The position numbers and the translations under genes were made by a program. Positions 42,765 to 51,010 of a DNA stretch of 64,000 nucleotides are shown in pieces. Origin of the DNA: Owenweeksia sp965229445 (lineage in GTDB: Bacteria; Bacteroidota; Bacteroidia; Flavobacteriales; Schleiferiaceae); assembly GCA_965229445.1 (NCBI GenBank), contig OZ245876.1:930001-994000 (forward strand), written 5' to 3'. Position 1 is the first letter of the stretch. Every line of letters begins with the position of its first letter. The notes below the pieces were generated by a model that was given only the letters and a program-made list of their open reading frames with translations, was not told the origin of the DNA and ran no database searches.

Positions 42765-44062
42765 GCTTTATATCTTATCCATTTGATGATTTCCTTCAGT
42801 TTGGGTTTTTTGCCATACATGAGGATTCCGGTGCGATAGATTCTGGCCGCAAGCCAAGTCATAATTAAAAAGCTTCCGGCTAAAATTAACATGGAAGTTA
42901 ACAATTCATACCATGGAATATTAAAGGGTACTCTCGCCATCATTACAATGGGTGAGGTAAAGGGAATCATGCTAAACCATGTGGCTATGCTGCCGTTGGG
43001 GTCATCCAGGGCTCTAATGAGAACGATGATGGCTGCAATAAGTGGCAGGGACACGGGAAACATGAATTGCTGGGTGTCCGACTCCTTATCGACTGCAGAA
43101 CCAATGGCCGCGAACATTGCCGCGTAAAGCAAATACCCAAACAGAAAATAAAATAGAAAACAAGCAATCAGGTAGGGAAAGTTTATGGCCTCAATTACCT
43201 TGAAGATTTCTATAATGTCATTGTTTGGAGCAGCCACCCCACTAGCGATATTGGCCGCATCTAGTTGATCCTCCAGAATGAAGGTAAATGCCAGGAAATA
43301 AAACAAGGCACCAAACATTACCCAGATTAAGAATTGGAGCAAGGCTACACCTGCCAGACCTAATATTTTGCCCAGCATCAACTGAAATGGTTTTACAGAA
43401 GAAATCATAACCTCCACAATTCGGGTGGTTTTTTCCTCTATAACTCCTCGCATTACCTGAGCGCCATAAATAAACACAAAGAGGTAAATCATAAAGCCAG
43501 CTACGTAGCCAATGCCCATCTTAACCAGGGCCAGACCTTCGGTTTGGGTGCCATCTTCCAGATTGTATGATTTAATGTTCACGCTGGTTTTAGTTCTAGC
43601 CATAACCTCCGGTTCTACTCCAAGAGCCTTGAGCTTTTCATTCTGAATATACTTTTCAAGTTTATCTTCAATGTAATTTTCGATGCCGGGATTAACATCA
43701 CCTTTGCTATACAGGACAGTGTTACGTGCTATAAAATCGGGATCGCCCCCCGCGCGAAGAGGGATGTGTAAAAAGGCATAGTCCTCCTCTTTTTTAAAGA
43801 ATTCTTTGGCAGCTTCAAGGTCATACTTCTTTGGAGGAAGGTATCTGAAAGCAACCTCATCCTTGCCTTTATCAAAATTCATCAATCCGGGTTCATCCAA
43901 CACCAAAATCGTGCGGTAATCTTGTGGTAGTGTAGCCAGATAAGCTGGAAGGATAAAGAGCGCGGCAGATAAAACCGGACCGAGGATGGTCATTACAATA
44001 AAACTGCGCTTACGCACTCTGGTCGAGAATTCACGCTTAATAATTAACCAGGTCTTGCTCAT
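42761..44062 (-). CDS. ABC-2 family permease (NatB-like)
   Basis: Inner-membrane permease of 433 residues that pairs with the ATPase upstream. After a first helix (KRSFIVMTILGPVLSAALFIL) there is a large extracytoplasmic domain (to about residue 180), then five to six helices, including MRGVIEEKTTRIVEVMISSVKPFQLMLGK, the conserved coupling loop of NatB/ABC2_membrane_3 proteins. These export Na+ or unknown small molecules; substrate not known. It overlaps the ATPase and MscS genes by 4 bp each. Confidence 0.88.
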   Translation of the reverse strand: MSKTWLIIKREFSTRVRKRSFIVMTILGPVLSAALFILPAYLATLPQDYRTILVLDEPGLMNFDKGKDEVAFRYLPPKKYDLEAAKEFFKKEEDYAFLHIPLRAGGDPDFIARNTVLYSKGDVNPGIENYIEDKLEKYIQNEKLKALGVEPEVMARTKTSVNIKSYNLEDGTQTEGLALVKMGIGYVAGFMIYLFVFIYGAQVMRGVIEEKTTRIVEVMISSVKPFQLMLGKILGLAGVALLQFLIWVMFGALFYFLAFTFILEDQLDAANIASGVAAPNNDIIEIFKVIEAINFPYLIACFLFYFLFGYLLYAAMFAAIGSAVDKESDTQQFMFPVSLPLIAAIIVLIRALDDPNGSIATWFSMIPFTSPIVMMARVPFNIPWYELLTSMLILAGSFLIMTWLAARIYRTGILMYGKKPKLKEIIKWIRYKA

Positions 44063-44961
44063 GATTCCTGTACTTTAGCGATGAATATTTCATTAAGGCT
44101 GGGTATTCTTTCTTTAAATGACAGCAGATTACCACGCTCCATAAGCTCAGTTAGGAGTGCTTTTGTATCATGGGTATTGGCTTTTATATGTACTTCCAAC
44201 CTGCCGTCTATCTGCTTTTTCCCAAGAATTTCAGCATTTTTCAAGTTGCCACTGATAGCTGAGTTTTCCAGAAGAACCAAATATTCATGTTCTCTGTAGG
44301 CCGATTTTACTTTTGACAAACCACCCTCCAGTATTTTTTCGCCCTTATTGATAAGTGCAATTTCATCACAAATTTCTTCCACACTTTCCATCCGGTGCGT
44401 GGAGAAGATCACGCTGGCGCCCCGGTCACGAAGCCTTTCAATTTCATGCTTGATCAATTCGGTATTGACGGGATCAAAACCCGTAAAAGGCTCGTCAAAT
44501 ATGAGAAGACGTGGCTTGTGAATGACGGTAGCAATAAATTGAATTTTCTGGGCCATACCCTTGGAAAGTTCTTCCAGCATTTTGTTTTGCCAGTCAGCAA
44601 TTTTAAAGCGCGCCATCCAGTTTTTAACTTCCCTTTGTGCTACCTGCTTGTCCAAGCCTTTTAAACGAGCCAGGTACACCAGCTGTTCCAGTACTTTCAT
44701 TTTGGGGTAGAGCCCTCGCTCTTCAGGGAGGTATCCTATTTGACCGATATGTTCCGGATTTAAGGCTTCTCCATCAAATAGGACACTCCCTTCATCAGGG
44801 GCGGTGATCTGATTAATGATGCGGATCAGTGATGTTTTACCGGCACCATTGGGTCCGAGCAAACCAAAAATCCGTCCTTGTTCAATGCTTAGATTGAGCT
44901 GGTTGAGAGCTACAAAATCCCCATAAAACTTTGAAACTCCCTTTACTTCGAGTATGTTCAT
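44059..44961 (-). CDS. ABC transporter ATP-binding protein (NatA-like)
   Basis: ATPase of 300 residues for the NatB-like permease. Walker A is GLLGPNGAGKTSLIR, the signature is ELSKGMAQKIQF (LSKGM rather than LSGGQ), Walker B is LLIFDEPFTGFDP and the switch His is in IFSTHRM. The last 90 residues are an extension typical of this subgroup (DUF4162-like). It is the first gene of the operon ATPase, permease, mscS, ppx/gppA, response regulator, and lies next to a 1.5-kb non-coding, repeat-rich region that should hold the promoter. Confidence 0.9.
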   Translation of the reverse strand: MNILEVKGVSKFYGDFVALNQLNLSIEQGRIFGLLGPNGAGKTSLIRIINQITAPDEGSVLFDGEALNPEHIGQIGYLPEERGLYPKMKVLEQLVYLARLKGLDKQVAQREVKNWMARFKIADWQNKMLEELSKGMAQKIQFIATVIHKPRLLIFDEPFTGFDPVNTELIKHEIERLRDRGASVIFSTHRMESVEEICDEIALINKGEKILEGGLSKVKSAYREHEYLVLLENSAISGNLKNAEILGKKQIDGRLEVHIKANTHDTKALLTELMERGNLLSFKERIPSLNEIFIAKVQES

Positions 44962-45115
44962 TGACTTTGCTTTGGAAAGGTGAAATTAGAAATAAGATTG
45001 GAAGTTAAAAGACAAAAGATTATGCGGACGCTAAGCTGAAATTATGAAGGTGCAGTAAGGATGAAAAGAAGTGATCCAGGATTGTAAAGATAGATTAAGG
45101 GAAAGGAGGATCACT

Positions 45116-45244
45116 ATGGGTAACAAGCCCTCGTGGAGAGACGAAGTGAGCTCTGTTTTTACGGGAGTAGCTTGCGCACCATATGTAGGCCTGGCTTTAG
45201 TTGGATTGTTTTTGTCTCTTGGAGATGCAATCTTTCTAAGTTGA
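45116..45244 (+). CDS. Possible small membrane protein (42 residues)
   Basis: ATG at 45116, 4 bases after the strong ribosome binding sequence AAAGGAGGATC, opens a 42-codon frame MGNKPSWRDEVSSVFTGVAC, continuing as a hydrophobic segment APYVGLALVGLFLSLGDAIF and ending in S. This could be a one-helix membrane peptide. Against it: Bacteroidota rarely rely on such Shine-Dalgarno sequences, the frame is short and I know no relative. It runs away from the NatA-like gene start. Confidence 0.3.
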   Translation: MGNKPSWRDEVSSVFTGVACAPYVGLALVGLFLSLGDAIFLS

Positions 45245-45576
45245 AAAGGATTGACGTTCATGGCATGGACAATGTAGGGTAATTAACCAGACCTGAGACT
45301 AAGAAGGAGGGAGGAAGGATCAGACGAAGGATGTGTTTTAAACCTTCGGCTATGGGAGCCAAGAGGGTTAGAAGGGTTAAGCCAGACCGGAGCTGATCAT
45401 GCGATGAGAAGGGCAATTAGCTGCTGATCGTTTAGGAACTGGTGGTTACCTCTCCGATGATATTCTATAGTATGTGATTCTGAAAGTTTGTTAGAAGTAG
45501 GGATTAGCCTTAGGGTAGGGGAGAGCTGATGATATAAGCTTGGTTAAACTACTGAGATATGCGGAATACGAGTGTG

Positions 45577-45695
45577 GTGCCCCAGGGGCCAGCTCCCGCT
45601 GTCCCCAATATCAAGATATCAGAATTCAGCAATATATCAAAGGCAATATTCGCCACTCCGAGTTAGATTAATGGCGATGTGCGCCAAAGCGTTCA
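45577..45695 (+). repeat. Dispersed repeat, uninterrupted copy
   Basis: Shares with the IS-interrupted copy (23158-23185 plus 24468-24570) the stretches GGGGCCAGC, CCCGCTGTCCCCA, TATCAAAGGCA and TATTCGCC. A shorter inverted piece occurs at 53431-53458. No coding potential; gapped identity over about 110 bp. Confidence 0.75.
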
Positions 45696-45782
45696 TGAAT
45701 TGGCAAAAGGACACTTTACACTGAGTACTGCGGTTACTTAACCCAACGCGCTGTCTAGGACAGGAGTGAAGAAATAAGAGAC

Positions 45783-46410
45783 AAGATTTAATACCTCAAA
45801 CTGGCGACCTTCAATAAACCAAAGTAAAGCTAGGGTCCGGCTGCCTGTCCGCCTAAGTAAAGAATGTCCCCTCGAGCAGCGAAGTAGTCAATTGCTCATA
45901 AAGACGCCCGTCTGGCTGAGTGACCGCCAAAGGCGGTCGTATCGAAGGCAAAGAAGAAGGAATAGTGTCGGAGGTAAGAGCATAGAGTTAAGAACTCTCT
46001 AAAAAGTGATAAGAATTAAAACCTTGGAGTGGCGGACTGCAATAAACCAAAGTAAAGCTAGGGTCCGCCTACCTGTCCGCCTAAGTAAAGAATGTCCCCT
46101 CGAGCAGCGAAGTAGTCAATTGCTCATATAGACACCCGTCTGGCTGAGTGACCGCCAAAGGCGGACGTATCGAAGGCAAAGAAGAAGGAATAGTGTCGGA
46201 GGTAAGAGCATAGAGTTAAGAACTCTCTAAAAAGTGATAAGAATTAAAACCTTGGAGTGGCGGACTGCAATAAGCCAAAGTAATGCTAGGGTCCGGCTGC
46301 CTGTCCGCCTAAGTAAAGAATGTCCCCTCGAGCAGCGAAGTAGTCAATTGCTCATAAAGACGCCCGTCTGGCTGAGTGACCGCCAAAGGCGGTCGTATCG
46401 AAGCCAAGAA
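45783..46410 (+). repeat. Array of a 228-bp tandem repeat, about 2.8 copies
   Basis: Copies start near 45783, 46011 and 46239; the marker AGTAAAGCTAGGGTCC recurs at 45823, 46051 and (one change) 46279, exactly 228 bp apart. The third copy is cut at about 46410. Each unit contains a short hairpin GACCGCCAAAGGCGGTC (with one arm changed in copy 2) and the palindrome AGAGTTAAGAACTCT. Copies differ at only a few positions, so the array is young or homogenised. No protein-coding signal. Confidence 0.9.
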
Positions 46411-46474
46411 AATACCAAGGCAACTAAAACGTTGGAAACCAGAAATTACGCGTTATTCCATCTGCTCACAAAAG

Positions 46475-47620
46475 CTAACTAAACATTTCCTTCACCTTAT
46501 CAAAGAAGCTCTTGTCTCCTTTGCCTGGTTTTGGAATGAAGTCAGGATCAGTCTGCATTCTTTCAAACGCGTCCTTATGTTCTGGGGAAATATGTTTAGG
46601 AGTCCATACATTCACATGCACTAGCAAATCTCCTTGACCATAACCCTCAACACTGGGGAGACCCTTATGGCGTAATCGCAGGATTTTACCAGATTGGGTG
46701 CCTGCGTCCAATTTAATTCGAGCCTTACCACCAACCGTGGGAACATCTGCTTTGGTGCCTAGAACCGCGTCAGGAATACTGATATACAGTTCGTAATGAA
46801 GGTTGTTGCCATCGCGTTCCAGTTCTGCGTGACTCTCTTCTTCAATCACTACAATGAGATCACCATTCACACCGTCCATCGGTCCGGAGTTTCCTTTACC
46901 CGCTACCTTTAGTTGCATACCGTCCGATACTCCGGCCGGGATTTTAACCGATACGGTTTCTTCTTTACGGATCATACCGTATTCATCCGCTCCAGCTGGC
47001 CTCTTGTCAATAGATTTCCCTACTCCGTTGCAGGTAGGACAAGCAGAGGCAGTTTGCATTTGCCCTAAAATAGTATTGGTAACGCGGTAAGTTTGCCCGG
47101 CTCCTTTACAAGTAGGGCAGGTTTTAAAGCTTATTCCGTCAGCGGGTACCTGACGTTTGATCTTCATCTTTTTTTCTACACCATTGGCAATTTCTTCCAG
47201 CGAAAGCTTTACTCTCACGCGCAGGTTACTCCCTTTGTAAACTGGTTGTCTGCCTCTGCTGCGGCCACCACCACCAAATCCGCCAAAGCCACCGCCACCA
47301 CCGAAGGCTCCGCCGAAGATATCCCCGAATTGCTCGAAAATATCATCCATACTCATTCCGCCACCACCAAAGCCACCGCCACCGCTCGCAGCTCCGCCCA
47401 TGCCGGCGTGACCAAATCGATCGTAACGTGCCTTCTTATCCGCGTTGCTCAGTACTTCGTACGCCTCAGCTGCTTCCTTAAATTTTGCCTCAGCTTCGGA
47501 ATCATCAGGATTTTTGTCCGGATGATATTTAATGGCCAATTTGCGGTAGGCCTTTTTTATCTCTTCTGCAGAGGCATTCTTACTGAGGCCTAATACTTCG
47601 TAATAATCTCGCTTTGCCAT
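46475..47620 (-). CDS. dnaJ: Chaperone protein DnaJ with a single zinc centre
   Basis: Co-chaperone of 381 residues that delivers clients to DnaK and stimulates its ATPase. The J domain (1-70) has HPD in YHPDKNPDDSE; a Gly/Phe-rich region follows (about 75-125). The cysteine-rich domain has only two CxxCxGxG motifs, CPTCKGAG and CPTCNGVG; the positions of motifs 1 and 4 read VPADGISFK and PAGADEYGM, so zinc centre I is missing and centre II kept, as I recall for flavobacterial DnaJ. C-terminal substrate domains are complete (VKIPAGVSDGMQLKVAGKGN). It follows grpE by 9 bp. Confidence 0.95.
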   Translation of the reverse strand: MAKRDYYEVLGLSKNASAEEIKKAYRKLAIKYHPDKNPDDSEAEAKFKEAAEAYEVLSNADKKARYDRFGHAGMGGAASGGGGFGGGGMSMDDIFEQFGDIFGGAFGGGGGFGGFGGGGRSRGRQPVYKGSNLRVRVKLSLEEIANGVEKKMKIKRQVPADGISFKTCPTCKGAGQTYRVTNTILGQMQTASACPTCNGVGKSIDKRPAGADEYGMIRKEETVSVKIPAGVSDGMQLKVAGKGNSGPMDGVNGDLIVVIEEESHAELERDGNNLHYELYISIPDAVLGTKADVPTVGGKARIKLDAGTQSGKILRLRHKGLPSVEGYGQGDLLVHVNVWTPKHISPEHKDAFERMQTDPDFIPKPGKGDKSFFDKVKEMFS

Positions 47621-47629
47621 CTCGTTTTG

Positions 47630-48184
47630 TTATTCTCCTACCACCACCTTGGCGTAGCGAAGGATTTTGGTGCCCAAATAGTAACCTTTTTCTACCTCGT
47701 CAATGATCTTTCCTTTCAAACTTTTCTCTGGAGCGGGAATCCTGGTTACGGCCTCCATCGTTTCTACGTCAAATTCTTTACCCTTGGTATCTTCCATCGG
47801 CTTTAGGCCTTTGTTAGTAAGGGTATTCTCGAGCTTTTTGATAATTAGTTTAATTCCTTCATTCTCTACCGGGTTATCCTCGGCTTTCAAGGCTCTCTGA
47901 AAATCGTCCAGCACTGGCAACAAAGCACTCATTAATTCCTGATTGGCAGTGCTGTATAGCTCCAGACGTTCCTTGGCAGTTCGCTTCCGAAAATTTTCAA
48001 ACTCGGCATAAAGTCTGAGGTTTTGATCTTTGAGATCTTTGACCTCCGCTTCCAACTCTGAGATAGGGTCAATATGGTTTTCTGGTTTCTCCTCATCCGA
48101 AACCTTATTGTTGGAGCCATCAGTTTCTTGCTGATTGGTCAATTCTTCAGTTTCCTGGTCTTTAAGATCCTGTTTCTCGCTCAT
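47630..48184 (-). CDS. grpE: Nucleotide exchange factor GrpE
   Basis: Co-chaperone of 184 residues that releases ADP from DnaK. An acidic, disordered N terminus (about 40 residues) is followed by a long coiled coil (ISELEAEVKDLKDQNLRLYAEFENFRKRTAKE) and the C-terminal beta domain (GKEFDVETMEAVTRIPAPEKSLKGKIIDEVEKGYYLG). Start ATG at 48184. It is transcribed with dnaJ, 9 bp downstream; dnaK is not in this window. Confidence 0.95.
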   Translation of the reverse strand: MSEKQDLKDQETEELTNQQETDGSNNKVSDEEKPENHIDPISELEAEVKDLKDQNLRLYAEFENFRKRTAKERLELYSTANQELMSALLPVLDDFQRALKAEDNPVENEGIKLIIKKLENTLTNKGLKPMEDTKGKEFDVETMEAVTRIPAPEKSLKGKIIDEVEKGYYLGTKILRYAKVVVGE

Positions 48185-48256
48185 TATACGCTTTCTTAAG
48201 GTCGCAGGCCTGTATCCAAAAGCCTTGCCATTGGTATTCGAGTGACATCATGACAT

Positions 48257-48290
48257 AAAAAAAGCCTTCCACCGAGGGCGGAAGGCTACT
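48257..48290. terminator. Hairpin terminator of the TlpA-like gene
   Basis: AGCCTTCC (48263-48270) pairs with GGAAGGCT (48280-48287), with the A run at its left giving a T tract on the minus strand. It separates the TlpA-like gene from grpE-dnaJ. Confidence 0.8.
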
Positions 48291-48307
48291 TGTCATTTAT
48301 GAAGCTA

Positions 48308-48880
48308 TTATTCTGTCAGTTTTTCTAAGGTTTTTTCCAGGGTAGCGCCACGTAGATTTTTAGCAATAATTGTTCCTTCAGCGTCCACCAAAAAGGTTGC
48401 CGGAATGGAATTTACATTATATGTGGAAGCGGCAGCAGACTGCCAGAATTTTAGATCACTAACATGGTTTTCCCAACTGAGTTGATCTTTTTCAATGGCA
48501 TTAATCCAATCTGTTTTATTTCTGTCGAGTGAAACACTAAATATTTCAAATCCATCAGCATTCTTAAAATTGGCTTTGCTAAACTTTGAGTAAGTTTTAA
48601 CCAGGTTAGGGTTTTCCATCCGACAAGGACGGCACCAGCTGGCCCAAAAATCGATCAAGACAAGTTTCCCTTTCAAATCTGATAAATTTCTCACCTTACC
48701 GTCTGGATCGGGAAGGCTCAAATCTGGTGCAGCATCTCCAATATTTAGAATTTGCATTTGCCCCTTTTCAGATTCGCGACTAATCTCCGTGCTAAAGCTA
48801 AGTCCTATGAAGGTAATGGCTGCCAATAGCATTAGAAAGGCTGGCTTTTGAACTAATCTTTTCATCTTGGTATGTTTCAT
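48308..48880 (-). CDS. TlpA/ResA-like thiol-disulfide oxidoreductase
   Basis: Exported or membrane-anchored thioredoxin-fold protein (AhpC-TSA/redoxin type) of 190 residues from the ATG at 48880; a TTG at 48919 gives a longer form, and a second ATG at 48865 is possible. The N-terminal hydrophobic segment (PAFLMLLAAITFIGLSFS) is a signal anchor. Motifs are GDAAPDLSLPDPDGKVRNLSDLKGKLVLIDFWASWCRPC with active-site Cys-Arg-Pro-Cys, and the cis-proline SIPATFLVDAEG. Likely keeps periplasmic thiols reduced. It lies about 90 bp after murA and ends at a terminator. Confidence 0.85.
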   Translation of the reverse strand: MKHTKMKRLVQKPAFLMLLAAITFIGLSFSTEISRESEKGQMQILNIGDAAPDLSLPDPDGKVRNLSDLKGKLVLIDFWASWCRPCRMENPNLVKTYSKFSKANFKNADGFEIFSVSLDRNKTDWINAIEKDQLSWENHVSDLKFWQSAAASTYNVNSIPATFLVDAEGTIIAKNLRGATLEKTLEKLTE

Positions 48881-48970
48881 ATCTGTGGAACTTAAGTTAG
48901 CATTTTTCCCAACAATCAACGTAATCGAAATACAAATATTGGCAATTCTGCGTGCTGTTCCTGTTAAAAT

Positions 48971-50278
48971 TCAATCTAATCTTACAATATCCGCACCAAT
49001 TGCTTTTAAACGTTCGTCAATATTCTCATAACCACGGTCTATTTGCTCAATATTATGAATGGTACTCATACCGTCAGCGCTCAGTGCGGCAATAAGGAGA
49101 GAGATGCCTGCGCGGATGTCAGGACTGGTCATAGTGGTAGCCTTTAATGGGGTCTGATGATCCAGGCCAATCACGGTAGCGCGATGTGGGTCGCATAAAA
49201 TTATCTGAGCCCCCATGTCAATCAGCTTGTCCACAAAGAACAATCTGCTTTCAAACATTTTTTGATGTATGAGTACACTGCCTTTTGCCTGCGTAGCAAT
49301 TACCAGGGCAATACTCAACAAATCTGGCGTGAAGCCCGGCCAGGGTGCATCGGCTATAGTGAGGATGGAACCATCGATATAGCTCTCAATTTTGTAGTGA
49401 TCCTGAGAAGGCACAAAAATATCATCTCCCTTGCGTTCCAACTGTATGCCCATGCGTTTAAAAACGGAGGGTATCACGCCAAGGTTGTCGTAGCTTACAT
49501 CTTTGATGGTAAGGCTAGACTTTGTCATGGCGGCCATGCCAATCCATGAACCTATTTCAATCATATCAGGTAGCACGCGATGGCTACATCCACCGAGTTC
49601 ATCCACACCTTTAATGATGAGCATATTTGAACCAATTCCGCTAATATTGGCTCCCATGCTGTTAAGCATTTTACAGAGCTGTTGAATGTAAGGTTCACAG
49701 GCTGCATTGTAGATGGTGGTGGTGCCCTCCGCCAGCGCAGCTGCCATTACAATATTTGCTGTTCCGGTTACCGAAGCTTCATCTAACAGCATATAAGCTC
49801 CTTTGAGCTTTTTGCTCTCTACGCCGTAGAAAGATTCATCGGCATTATACCTAAATTTGGCTCCAAGGTTCTGAAAACCAACAAAGTGTGTGTCTAGTCT
49901 TCTTCTGCCAATCTTGTCACCACCAGGTTTGGGTATATAACCCTTTCCAAAACGTGCCAACAAGGGGCCAACTATCATTATTGATCCGCGTAAAGCGGTT
50001 CCCTTCTCTTTAAATTCTTCTGATTCCAAATAACCCAGGTTGATATCATCGGCGTGGAATGTGAATTCTCCAGGTCCCTGACGTCGGATACTTACCCCAA
50101 GATCTGCCAGAAGGTCTATCAGCTTATTGACATCCCTGATATCGGGAATATTAGAAATAGTAACTTTTTCTGAGGTGAGCAGGGTGGCACAAATTACTTG
50201 TAATGCCTCATTCTTGGCGCCCTGCGGGATGATGGATCCCTGTAATTTTTTGCCGCCGGTAATCTGAAATGTTCCCAA
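48971..50278 (-). CDS. murA: UDP-N-acetylglucosamine 1-carboxyvinyltransferase MurA
   Basis: First committed enzyme of peptidoglycan synthesis, adding enolpyruvate from PEP to UDP-GlcNAc. The 435 residues have the inside-out barrel pattern; Lys22-Asn23 in PQGAKNEAL is conserved. The loop that normally carries the catalytic Cys (PGGCxIG) reads PGGDKIGRRRLDTHF, so Asp121 replaces Cys115 (E. coli numbering), a change known to keep activity but give fosfomycin resistance in other bacteria. It lies 6 bp downstream of the DUF4290 gene and is co-transcribed. Confidence 0.95.
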   Translation of the reverse strand: MGTFQITGGKKLQGSIIPQGAKNEALQVICATLLTSEKVTISNIPDIRDVNKLIDLLADLGVSIRRQGPGEFTFHADDINLGYLESEEFKEKGTALRGSIMIVGPLLARFGKGYIPKPGGDKIGRRRLDTHFVGFQNLGAKFRYNADESFYGVESKKLKGAYMLLDEASVTGTANIVMAAALAEGTTTIYNAACEPYIQQLCKMLNSMGANISGIGSNMLIIKGVDELGGCSHRVLPDMIEIGSWIGMAAMTKSSLTIKDVSYDNLGVIPSVFKRMGIQLERKGDDIFVPSQDHYKIESYIDGSILTIADAPWPGFTPDLLSIALVIATQAKGSVLIHQKMFESRLFFVDKLIDMGAQIILCDPHRATVIGLDHQTPLKATTMTSPDIRAGISLLIAALSADGMSTIHNIEQIDRGYENIDERLKAIGADIVRLD

Positions 50279-50284
50279 TTAGTC

Positions 50285-50914
50285 TCAGTTTTTACGATAA
50301 CGTTTTTTTCCTCCTTTTCGTCCCTTATTATGAGGTCGTTTGTTGCCTTTTTGGAAGGTGGAACCTCGCACCAGGTCCTGTTTATCTTTTAGCTCCATAT
50401 TCTCCAATTTCAATTGGCCACCGGCAAGCTCGTTCATCTCTTTCAAGATGACCTCATCATCAACAGTATCCTTGTTCCAAATCAGATAGGTTTTCTTCAT
50501 GTGGTTGGCAATGGAGATTTTGAGCTTTTCTTTATACTCCCCGGGTTCTTGCTCAACCGCATATTCAATCATTTTACGAATGACGTTGCCGTAGTGACGA
50601 TACTTGCGATTATTAGCAGGGTATGGCACTCTTTCAGGTTTTTCAAAAAATGTTTCCTGAGCGGGTTTAGGATATGGTGAATCTACGTCTAATCTAAAAT
50701 CGGACATTATAAACAAGTGATCCCAAAGTTTGTGTTTGAAATCGGGTACATCACGTACCTGGGGATTGAGGTTCCCTATGATTTCAATTAAGTTTTGTGC
50801 TTGTCTGTTTCTTTCTTCTCTGTCCTCAATGGTTAATAGGTGGTCAACCATTTTCTGAACATTCCTTCCGTATTCAGGAATTATAAGCCTGGGCAGGCTG
50901 GTATTGTATTCCAT
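50285..50914 (-). CDS. DUF4290 protein
   Basis: Cytoplasmic protein of 209 residues belonging to a Bacteroidota-specific family of unknown function. It starts MEYNTSLPRLIIPEYGRNVQKMV, has SDFRLDVDSPYPKPAQ and the helical EQEPGEYKEKLKISIANHMKKTYL, and ends in a very basic tail (RPHNKGRKGGKKRYRKN), which suggests contact with nucleic acid or ribosomes. It sits directly before murA (6 bp), so a link to growth or cell-wall synthesis is possible but unproven. Confidence 0.88.
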   Translation of the reverse strand: MEYNTSLPRLIIPEYGRNVQKMVDHLLTIEDREERNRQAQNLIEIIGNLNPQVRDVPDFKHKLWDHLFIMSDFRLDVDSPYPKPAQETFFEKPERVPYPANNRKYRHYGNVIRKMIEYAVEQEPGEYKEKLKISIANHMKKTYLIWNKDTVDDEVILKEMNELAGGQLKLENMELKDKQDLVRGSTFQKGNKRPHNKGRKGGKKRYRKN

Positions 50915-50918
50915 AAGT

Positions 50919-50946
50919 GTTATGGGTTATGCGTTATGGGTTATGT
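50919..50946 (+). repeat. Heptanucleotide tandem repeat (GTTATGG)4
   Basis: Four units of GTTATGN (GG, GC, GG, GT at the ends) directly upstream of the DUF4290 start (50914). Near it, GATAACCCATCAC at 50995 contains a related heptamer in the opposite orientation. Confidence 0.85.
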
Positions 50947-51010
50947 GGCGGGAATTGTTTATCGACAGCTAAGTTCATAATTGAGTGCTTAACTGATAAC
51001 CCATCACACT

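Larger units (their letters stand above)
44962..46474. other. Repeat-rich 1.5-kb region without clear genes
   Basis: Contains, in order: a possible 42-codon gene (45116-45244), purine-rich DNA of no clear meaning (45245-45570), one copy of the dispersed repeat (about 45577-45695), and an array of a 228-bp repeat (45783-about 46410). Longer open frames in it are produced by the repeats and show no protein features. Confidence 0.7.

Noticed and set aside
45031..45261. 76-codon frame on the minus strand
   Set aside because: No family features, composition unlike neighbours, and it lies opposite the possible 42-codon frame; probably chance.
45783..46410. CRISPR array
   Set aside because: Units are 228 bp and nearly identical throughout, with no unique spacers and no cas genes.
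46234..46624. Two overlapping plus-strand frames of 82 codons
   Set aside because: One is formed by the 228-bp repeat and the other runs antisense into the end of dnaJ.
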